From: Methanobacteriota archaeon | Lineage (GTDB): Archaea; Methanobacteriota; Methanobacteria; Methanobacteriales; Methanobacteriaceae | DNA length: 5,412 nt | Assembly (NCBI GenBank): GCA_023409695.1 | Contig: JAEYQZ010000079.1 | Coordinates: 1-5,412 of the forward strand | Reading direction: 5' to 3' | In this document: positions 1-3,878 of the stretch, one piece after another | Layout: each line of letters begins with the position of its first letter | Position numbering within the stretch: position 1 is the stretch's first letter | Notes under the pieces: generated by a model | Database searches by the model: none | Told to the model about the DNA's origin: nothing | Seen by the model: the letters and a program-made list of their open reading frames with translations, nothing else | Made by a program: the position numbers and the translations under genes

Positions 1-593
1 CCGCCTACAGAATCAGGGCTTATATCTCCATAACCAACAGTAGTTATCGTAACTACAACATACCATAAAGCATCATCCCAACTGTTAACCTCTCCATTTG
101 AACCATGTTCCAGTAAGAAGAAAGAAATTGTCCCCGCTCCAAAAATAAACAAAAATATAACTGCACCGCGGATTAAATTAGTTTTCTTTAAAAACTCAAG
201 AATATTTTTTTGACCTTTTCTAAGGAGTATTAAAACCCTAACAAGCCTTACTAGCCTTAAAAACCGTATGAAACCCAAATAATCTGCCGCAATTAATATC
301 AAGAAATCTACAGGTATCATTGCAACTATGTCAATCCAGTTTTTACGCATATACTGCAGCTTGTTTTCTTCATTCCGCATCTTAACTACAAATTCTAAAA
401 ACAGCACAATACAAACAAAAAGATCAAAATCAATTATCACGCCAACTGTCTGGGGAGGCATATTAGTAAAACTCATCAAGATAATTAAAAATAGGTCTGA
501 AATTATTAAAATAATTATAAATGCCTCTAAAATCTGCTTAATTTGATCATTGGGCATTATTGTCCCTAAATATTGTTTGAGTTTTTGATTCAT
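1..593 (-). CDS. Voltage-sensor K+ channel (Kv-like, six-TM), 3' end cut off by window
   Basis: This reading frame encodes at least 197 residues of an integral membrane potassium channel. My translation shows hydrophobic segments fitting S1 (about 21-42), S2 (50-72) and S3 (86-104). S4 (108-126) has arginines at every third position (R110, R113, R116, R119, then R125-K126), the voltage-sensor pattern. S5 is at about 140-162, and a pore helix leads into the K+ selectivity filter TTVGYGD (184-190). S2 and S3 carry the acidic residues expected to pair with S4 (for example E67 and D88). S6 and any cytoplasmic tail lie beyond position 1. The family includes the archaeal channels KvAP and MVP; the short N-terminus resembles MVP-type channels. 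The ATG at 593 was chosen because a TAA stop lies four codons upstream; TTG at 602 is possible. The only purine-rich site is a weak GGATAGG abutting the ATG. Gating direction cannot be read from the sequence. Confidence 0.93.
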   Translation of the reverse strand, partial: MNQKLKQYLGTIMPNDQIKQILEAFIIILIISDLFLIILMSFTNMPPQTVGVIIDFDLFVCIVLFLEFVVKMRNEENKLQYMRKNWIDIVAMIPVDFLILIAADYLGFIRFLRLVRLVRVLILLRKGQKNILEFLKKTNLIRGAVIFLFIFGAGTISFFLLEHGSNGEVNSWDDALWYVVVTITTVGYGDISPDSVG

Positions 594-601
594 CCTATCC
601 A

Positions 602-652
602 ATTAAGGATTTAATACATACCAATTTAAATTTTTCTATAATATATTAGAAT
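602..652 (-). promoter_or_regulatory. Putative TATA-type promoter for the K+ channel gene
   Basis: On the minus strand an A-rich stretch followed by TTTAAATT (about 632-624) resembles an archaeal BRE/TATA pair. Initiation about 25 bp downstream would leave a leader of only about 10 nt. A second TATA-like stretch, AATATATTA, lies at about 650-640 and would give a leader near 25 nt. The region is so AT-rich that either match could be chance. Confidence 0.3.
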
Positions 653-900
653 TCATTTTTATTTGATTTAAACTAATTTTTAACATCAAACATTGAAATT
701 TAGAATAAATCATGAAGATTTTCTCAATTAATTCACATTTAAACTATTTAGAACAAATTAATGTATTAAATGGATTTAATGAATATAATAAAAGTACAAA
801 AGCTTGTTATGAATGATAAAAACAGATTAATAGAAGATAGGATAAAAAATAGCGGGAAACTTTAATGAGTTAATGATTTTATAAATTTAAAATAGATTAA

Positions 901-1034
901 TTTATAGTGAATGACCAAATATTTGATTAATTATTTAATAAGATAATTTGTTTAATGCTTTGAAGTTAAATGCGTAAATTTAATCAATTACACAAAGTTT
1001 ATAAGCTTAAAAAAGTTACGTCATTCACCATAAA
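901..1034. repeat. 15-bp inverted repeat pair enclosing 104 bp downstream of hemA
   Basis: TTTATAGTGAATGAC at 901-915 is the reverse complement of GTCATTCACCATAAA at 1020-1034 with a single mismatch (A906 against C1029). Inside the arms a second perfect pair, TTGATTAA (923-930) and TTAATCAA (980-987), is correctly oriented to nest within the first. The block could be a small inverted-repeat element remnant or a long-range RNA stem in the hemA 3' region. Nothing between the arms looks coding. Confidence 0.5.
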
Positions 1035-1037
1035 AAT
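1009..1037 (-). terminator. Probable T-run terminator after hemA
   Basis: Within 35 nt downstream of the hemA stop the minus strand carries a T5 run (1036-1032) and a T6 run (1014-1009). Archaeal RNA polymerase commonly terminates at such T-rich tracts. No strong local hairpin precedes them, although the right arm of the 15-bp inverted repeat lies between the two runs. Confidence 0.45.
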
Positions 1038-1040
1038 AGT

Positions 1041-2300
1041 TTATACATTATCTTTAGTTCTAACTGCACATAAACTTTGACTTGATAACTCATGCTTTTT
1101 AGACTTTTCTATAGTCTTAAAAATATTTTTCGCGCTCTCAATTAATTCTTTGTCATCATTTTCAGCGGCATTTTTGATATTTCTTATGATATCACAGAAA
1201 ATTTTATCCACTACCACCTGAGTAAGGTCTTCTACTATTTTTTCCTTGCCGTCTATATCCCCAAGCATTCTAAATGCTTTTTCAGTTTCATGAGACCTAA
1301 TTTTTTCTGCATTTCTTCTTATATCAGAAATAAGAGATTCCACTTCAAGACGCTTTAAAGATTTTTTAAGAAGTAAAAGTTCATCTTCAATGATTTTTTC
1401 AGCATCTTTAGTTTCAGATTCCCTCAGCTTTCTATTTTTATCAGCTATTCCCCTTAAATCATCTATGTTAAACAGCTTAACTCCAAGTTTTTTAACATCT
1501 TCTTCCACATCTCTTGGATTTGCAATATCTACTATTACAAGCTTCTCCAGCTTCTCTAGTGAAACAGCATTTTTAATTTTTTCACAGGTTAAAATAGGGT
1601 GAGGCGCTCCAGTAGCGCTTATTATAACATCTGCATCACTCATAGCCTCGTCAAGCCTATCAAAATGGATTGCATATCCTCCAAGCTCTTTTGCAAGGTC
1701 TACAGCACGATCATGAGTTCGATTTGCCACCACTATAGCTTTAAGATGTTTTTGAACCAGTGCTTTTGCAACGAGAGTTCCCATCTTTCCAGCACCAATC
1801 ACCAGAACTTTTTTACATTTTAAATCCCCATGTACCGATTCTGCAAGTTCTACTGCTGCAGAACCTATTGAAATGGATCCTTTGTTGATATTGGTTTTTT
1901 TTCGAACTACCTGACCAACATGAATAGCCTTTGTAAATACAGCATTCAAAAGCTCCCCAGCATAGCCATCTTTAAGATGTTTTTTTCTGGCATCTTTTAT
2001 TTGTCCCAATATTTGGTCTTCACCTATTATCATAGACTCTAATCCGCAAGATAGCCTTAAAAGGTGATTTAATGCATCGTCCTCAGCTTCAACTACAAAA
2101 TCTCCGAAATCAATATCATTAATATAACAATCATTTAAAACTAAATAAAGCTCAGCACGATTACATGTTTTCATCTGGAGATACTCATATACAGAGTATT
2201 CATCCTTGATTTTTGCAAAGATTTTCTCCATCTGGAAAGTAGACTTTTCCATTGTACATATATCTGCCGTATTATGGTCGATTCTGATATTTAGAATCAT
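1041..2300 (-). CDS. hemA: Glutamyl-tRNA reductase (HemA)
   Basis: This 419-residue cytosolic enzyme reduces glutamyl-tRNA(Glu) with NADPH to glutamate-1-semialdehyde, the first committed step of tetrapyrrole synthesis (heme-like compounds, siroheme, cobamides, F430). The N-terminal catalytic domain has the signature TCNRAELY with the nucleophilic cysteine at C46. The family's conserved histidine is H79, next to LLRLSCGLESMIIGEDQILGQ (80-100, with the invariant GEDQILGQ core). The NADPH-binding domain begins at about 163 with VLVIGAGKMGT (165-175), followed by ANRT and ISATGAPHP. A charged helical C-terminal segment (about 300-400) matches the family's dimerisation domain. Length is typical. 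The ATG at 2300 has a GGGGG site 6 nt upstream and matches the usual N-terminus. It lies 62 nt after the sirC stop on the same strand, so the two are probably co-transcribed. No key residue is missing. Confidence 0.98.
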   Translation of the reverse strand: MILNIRIDHNTADICTMEKSTFQMEKIFAKIKDEYSVYEYLQMKTCNRAELYLVLNDCYINDIDFGDFVVEAEDDALNHLLRLSCGLESMIIGEDQILGQIKDARKKHLKDGYAGELLNAVFTKAIHVGQVVRKKTNINKGSISIGSAAVELAESVHGDLKCKKVLVIGAGKMGTLVAKALVQKHLKAIVVANRTHDRAVDLAKELGGYAIHFDRLDEAMSDADVIISATGAPHPILTCEKIKNAVSLEKLEKLVIVDIANPRDVEEDVKKLGVKLFNIDDLRGIADKNRKLRESETKDAEKIIEDELLLLKKSLKRLEVESLISDIRRNAEKIRSHETEKAFRMLGDIDGKEKIVEDLTQVVVDKIFCDIIRNIKNAAENDDKELIESAKNIFKTIEKSKKHELSSQSLCAVRTKDNV

Positions 2301-2306
2301 TTTACG

Positions 2307-2311
2307 CCCCC
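2307..2311 (-). promoter_or_regulatory. Ribosome-binding site of hemA
   Basis: GGGGG on the minus strand lies 6 nt before the hemA ATG at 2300. It is a G-only variant of the Shine-Dalgarno core and supports this start. A TATA-like TTTAAATA (about 2325-2318) sits just upstream but is too close to the ATG to give a leader containing this site, so it is not counted as a promoter. Confidence 0.65.
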
Positions 2312-2362
2312 GAATAATATTTAAATCATTAAAACCAAAATGGGATTTTGTAAATAGTGGTA

Positions 2363-2977
2363 TTAATTCCCTAACTGCTGTTTTATATATTTTTTAGCAT
2401 CATCTAAATTTCCCTGTCTTAGGTATTCCTTTATGTTTTTATCATTTAAAATTTTATATAAATAATCTCTACGTTTTTTTTGATCATCCATATTTTCTTT
2501 TAAAATGTTTCTTGTGAAATTCTGGAGTTCCAACTGTAAAATATCTTCCTCCAGTATCACTTTTTGTATTCTTTTTCTTAACTCTTTTGCCATAAGAGGG
2601 CTCTTTCCACTAGTAAATATCGAAAATTGCACGTCACCTATAGAAAAAGTAGATGGAACAATCAAATTACCTTCATCCGGATAATCTGCCCTATTTAAAA
2701 GCTTTCCTTTGGATAATTCTGCCACACGTTCATTTAATTTGTGATCTCCAGTGGCTATTACCACAAGATCTGACCATTCTACCCATTTTTCAATTTCATC
2801 CAAATGTTTGAAAGCAGCTCCAAGATCAACTAGATCACTTGAAACCTCTTCATTTATTACAGTAACATTGGCCCCTGATTCAAGGAATCTTCGGGCCCTT
2901 CGGGTCCCGACCTCCCCTGCACCAACAATTAAAACATTTTTGTTTTCCATTTGAAGGAAGAGAGGTGTCCAGCCCAT
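2363..2977 (-). CDS. sirC: Precorrin-2 dehydrogenase / sirohydrochlorin synthase (SirC, CysG N-terminal / Met8 family)
   Basis: This 204-residue cytosolic enzyme should oxidise precorrin-2 to sirohydrochlorin using NAD+. Sirohydrochlorin feeds siroheme and, in methanogens, coenzyme F430. The N-terminus MGWTPLFLQ corresponds to the CysG start (a P-[IL]-F-x3 pattern) and leads into a Rossmann loop VLIVGAGEVGTRRARR (15-30). The conserved NRADYPDEGN segment (95-104) contains D98, the position equivalent to the catalytic aspartate of CysG/Met8. VPSTF and SGKSPLMAKELRKRI (123-137) are family motifs. The C-terminal helical part (about 140-204) is charged. Met8-type enzymes can also chelate metal; that activity cannot be judged here. 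The ATG at 2977 is preferred over M10 because homologous N-termini begin here and GGAG lies 8 nt upstream. hemA follows after 62 nt. The start region is duplicated 230 bp upstream (see the repeat entries). Confidence 0.94.
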   Translation of the reverse strand: MGWTPLFLQMENKNVLIVGAGEVGTRRARRFLESGANVTVINEEVSSDLVDLGAAFKHLDEIEKWVEWSDLVVIATGDHKLNERVAELSKGKLLNRADYPDEGNLIVPSTFSIGDVQFSIFTSGKSPLMAKELRKRIQKVILEEDILQLELQNFTRNILKENMDDQKKRRDYLYKILNDKNIKEYLRQGNLDDAKKYIKQQLGN

Positions 2978-3022
2978 ATTTAAATCTCCAATTTATAATT
3001 GAAATTTAATTGACTTAACCTT
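2951..3022 (-). repeat. Direct repeat copy A: functional sirC leader and first nine codons
   Basis: This 72-bp segment matches 3181-3252 at 67 of 72 positions with no gaps (offset exactly 230 bp). Mismatches are at 2951, 2954, 2960, 2994 and 3014. It contains part of the sirC 5' leader, the GGAG site, the ATG and codons 1-9 (MGWTPLFLQ). This copy continues in frame into the rest of sirC, so it is the functional start. The three coding mismatches fall at third positions and are synonymous. Confidence 0.95.
2984..2989 (-). promoter_or_regulatory. Ribosome-binding site of sirC
   Basis: GGAG (2989-2986 on the minus strand) lies 8 nt before the sirC ATG at 2977. The spacer contains the TAA stop of the upstream 75-codon frame. 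An identical site (3219-3216) precedes the duplicated start codon at 3207, because both lie in the direct repeat. Confidence 0.8.
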
Positions 3023-3191
3023 TTTCCAAGAAAATCAATATTGTAAGTTATGGACTTTCTGGCTTTCAAAAAACATCCGTTTTTTGATGGCCCAAACACT
3101 TCGTGTTTGAGGGCCTGAAAAATCAGAGATTTTTCAGGAGTTTTTTGATCAAGCCTTTTTTCTCCGAAAAAAGGTTGATTCTGTAGGAAAA
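3022..3191. mobile_element. Possible MITE-like hairpin element with 17-bp imperfect terminal inverted repeats
   Basis: The sequence separating the two direct-repeat copies starts with TTTTCCAAGAAAATCAA (3022-3038) and ends with TTGATTCTGTAGGAAAA (3175-3191). These ends are inverted repeats at 14 of 17 positions. The interior is almost wholly hairpins and carries no transposase, so it would be non-autonomous. The flanking 60-70 bp repeats would be a very long target duplication, unlike ordinary insertion sequences. The outer six bases of the right end overlap the direct repeat, so the ends are approximate. Whether it is mobile at all is an inference; it could instead be a local duplication or a structured leader. 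No family is recognised. Confidence 0.45.
3066..3179. repeat. Array of four perfect short-loop hairpins
   Basis: Plus-strand coordinates follow. H1: TCAAAAAAC (3066-3074), loop ATCC, GTTTTTTGA (3079-3087). H2: GGCCC plus AAACAC (3089-3099), loop TTC, GTGTTT (3103-3108), a two-base bulge GA, GGGCC (3111-3115). H3: CCTGAAAAATC (3114-3124), loop AGA, GATTTTTCAGG (3128-3138). H4: CCTTTTTTC (3154-3162), loop TCC, GAAAAAAGG (3166-3174), extended by ATCAA (3148-3152) with TTGAT (3175-3179) across a one-base bulge. The stems are 9-11 bp without mismatches, the loops are 3-4 nt, and the hairpins sit nearly end to end. The symmetry works on either strand, so they could form DNA cruciforms or RNA stems in the sirC leader transcript. 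Confidence 0.92.
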
Positions 3192-3252
3192 GAGGTGTCC
3201 AGCCCATATTTAAATCTCCAATTCATAATTGAAATTTAATTGATTTAACCTT
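3181..3252 (-). repeat. Direct repeat copy B: upstream duplicate of the sirC leader and start
   Basis: This is the partner of 2951-3022, with 67 of 72 bases identical and the same order of leader, GGAG, ATG and nine codons. It lies nearest the presumed original promoter. After codon 9 it runs into the hairpin insert instead of sirC. Coding differences from copy A are CTT for CTC (L6), CTA for CTT (L8) and CAG for CAA (Q9), all silent. Confidence 0.95.
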
Positions 3253-3274
3253 AAAGATTAAACCAATTTGAAGT

Positions 3275-3286
3275 AAAAAAATAAAA
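3275..3286 (-). terminator. T-run after the marker 9 gene
   Basis: On the minus strand, TTTTATTTTTTT (3286-3275) begins 18 nt after the marker 9 stop codon. It fits the U-rich archaeal terminator pattern. It overlaps the presumed sirC promoter, between its TATA box and start site, so it might equally be promoter sequence. Confidence 0.4.
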
Positions 3287-3296
3287 TATATTTAAA
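3287..3296 (-). promoter_or_regulatory. Putative TATA box of the sirC-hemA unit
   Basis: TTTAAATATA on the minus strand is a good archaeal TATA match. It lies 8 bp past the marker 9 stop, in a 52-bp gap before the direct repeat. A transcript starting about 25 bp downstream (near 3264) would carry copy B, the hairpin array and copy A before reaching sirC, giving a leader of nearly 290 nt to the true ATG. No comparably good TATA box is seen inside the insert. Confidence 0.5.
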
Positions 3297-3304
3297 GTCT
3301 TAGA

Positions 3305-3784
3305 TTATTTGCCGGATTCTAGGCTTTTCATCTTTAAAATTTTTGCAGCCATCCTTAAATCGTTTCCACATTCTTGTAGAATGGTAGTTGCTTCTTCTTC
3401 TGGAATATCAAAAGCATCTGCAAGTGCCTTTACTTCTTCTTGTGATGATTCAGATATACCTACAAGCTCTTCAGATAACTGTTTTTTAAGTTCCATGTAC
3501 TCATCAGAGCTCATGTTTATCCTTCTCATTACCATATCCCTTAAAGGACATGGTTTAGATGGCTTACAGCACCAGACAAGAGAACCAAAGCAAGTTCCTT
3601 CTCCTTGACCTAATCTTGTTTTTTTACCAAATTCTTCTTTTTTTGCTATATAATCTTGAGAACTGAGATTTGCATCTTCAAGTGCGTATATAATTGGACA
3701 AGGCTTAACTGGCGGACAACAAAATGCCAACGCCCTTTTGTCCCCTCCCCTGCATACGTGTGATGGTGAATCTTCCCATACCAT
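3305..3784 (-). CDS. Methanogenesis marker 9 domain protein (double CC-KPC cysteine repeat)
   Basis: This 159-residue protein has no predicted membrane segment and carries the eight-cysteine core known as methanogenesis marker domain 9, a family reported only from methanogens and of unknown function. Cysteines C11, C22, C23, C29 and C65, C72, C73, C79 form two similar halves, FCCPPVKPCP (21-30) and WCCKPSKPCP (71-80). Each half is followed after a similar gap by N-x-SS-x2-Y (39-45 and 90-96), so the domain is an internal duplication. The pattern suggests metal or Fe-S binding, which is an inference. Residues about 114-152 (AFDIPEEEATTILQECGNDL and onward) resemble a UBA-like three-helix module such as that at the end of archaeal NAC; C139 lies there. 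The ATG at 3784 has a strong GGAGG 6 nt upstream. It lies 94 nt after the A2 stop and upstream of sirC-hemA on the same strand, suggesting a role linked to MCR or F430. Confidence 0.9.
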   Translation of the reverse strand: MVWEDSPSHVCRGGDKRALAFCCPPVKPCPIIYALEDANLSSQDYIAKKEEFGKKTRLGQGEGTCFGSLVWCCKPSKPCPLRDMVMRRINMSSDEYMELKKQLSEELVGISESSQEEVKALADAFDIPEEEATTILQECGNDLRMAAKILKMKSLESGK

Positions 3785-3790
3785 TATATT

Positions 3791-3795
3791 CCTCC
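3791..3795 (-). promoter_or_regulatory. Ribosome-binding site of the marker 9 gene
   Basis: GGAGG on the minus strand lies 6 nt before the ATG at 3784. It is the strongest Shine-Dalgarno site in the window and fixes this start. Confidence 0.9.
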
Positions 3796-3819
3796 ATTAT
3801 TATAAATCTATTAAATTTA

Positions 3820-3840
3820 ACTGAAAATCTAATTTTCAGT
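3820..3840. promoter_or_regulatory. 9-bp perfect inverted repeat upstream of marker 9 (possible operator or stem)
   Basis: ACTGAAAAT (3820-3828) and ATTTTCAGT (3832-3840) are perfect inverted repeats around a 3-nt centre (CTA). If the TATA-like box at about 3849-3860 is used, the palindrome would span the transcription start, a usual place for an archaeal repressor operator. It could instead be a small hairpin in the A2 3' region. Its CTGAAAA / TTTTCAG core recurs in hairpin H3 (3114-3138). Confidence 0.45.
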
Positions 3841-3848
3841 AATTAAAA

Positions 3849-3860
3849 ATAATTTAAATC
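3849..3860 (-). promoter_or_regulatory. Putative TATA box of the marker 9 gene
   Basis: GATTTAAATTAT on the minus strand lies about 65-75 nt before the marker 9 ATG. Initiation about 25 bp downstream would leave a leader of about 40-45 nt containing the GGAGG site. The surroundings are AT-rich, so the match is weak evidence. Confidence 0.35.
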
Positions 3861-3862
3861 TG

Positions 3863-3870
3863 AAAAAAAA
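3863..3870 (-). terminator. T8 tract after the A2 gene
   Basis: An uninterrupted T8 run on the minus strand starts 8 nt after the A2 stop codon (3881-3879). It fits archaeal U-tract termination. Termination may be partial, as the marker 9 gene follows on the same strand. Confidence 0.5.
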
Positions 3871-3878
3871 TATTGAAT

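Larger units (their letters stand above)
594..1040. other. AT-rich intergenic stretch without a supported gene
   Basis: This 447-bp gap separates the hemA stop from the K+ channel start. It is very AT-rich and I see no tRNA, rRNA or CRISPR features. Its right part holds T-runs suitable for ending hemA transcription and a 15-bp inverted repeat (901-915 with 1020-1034). Its left part holds the probable channel promoter. Two overlapping mini-ORFs on the plus strand (712-816, 34 codons; 809-865, 18 codons) lack a ribosome-binding site and are not called as genes. Confidence 0.6.
2980..3207 (-). other. 75-codon upstream reading frame starting with a copy of the sirC N-terminus
   Basis: The duplicated ATG (3207) opens a 75-codon frame beginning MGWTPLFLQ, identical to SirC residues 1-9. 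It continues through the hairpin insert as unrelated basic and hydrophobic sequence (ending LNFNYKLEI) and stops at 2982-2980, leaving 2 nt before the sirC ATG. It has its own GGAG site 8 nt upstream, so translation is plausible. It contains no Rossmann motif and cannot be a dehydrogenase. It may be an accidental product of the duplication, or a leader peptide whose translation couples ribosomes to sirC and melts the hairpins. No known function is recognised. Confidence 0.45.

Noticed and set aside
4..15. 12-bp match (CCTACAGAATCA) between the K+ channel gene and the right end of the hairpin insert (3176-3187, opposite strand)
   Set aside because: One 12-mer match is expected by chance in a window this size, and in the channel it encodes conserved post-filter residues.
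328..546. 72-codon open frame on the plus strand
   Set aside because: It is antisense to the K+ channel, which has clear membrane segments and a selectivity filter; its translation resembles nothing known.
1390..1823. Plus-strand open frames opposite hemA
   Set aside because: They are shadows of hemA, rich in Ser and Phe as expected from antisense of Lys/Glu-rich helices, and have no ribosome-binding sites.
2206..2397. 63-codon plus-strand frame across the hemA start and the sirC end
   Set aside because: It is antisense to two well-supported genes and has no recognisable product.
2889..2911. GC-rich near-tandem CTTCGGGCC / CTTCGGGTCC within sirC
   Set aside because: It is explained by consecutive Arg/Gly/Thr codons of the GTRRARR nucleotide-binding segment.
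2751..2954. 67-codon plus-strand frame opposite sirC
   Set aside because: It is a shadow of the Rossmann domain of sirC, with no start signal.
3022..3252. CRISPR array or leader with repeat-spacer unit
   Set aside because: There are only two copies of the long repeat, it contains a gene start, and no further units or cas genes are present.
3309..3608. 99-codon plus-strand frame opposite marker 9
   Set aside because: The minus frame carries the conserved eight-cysteine pattern and a strong GGAGG; the plus frame has neither.
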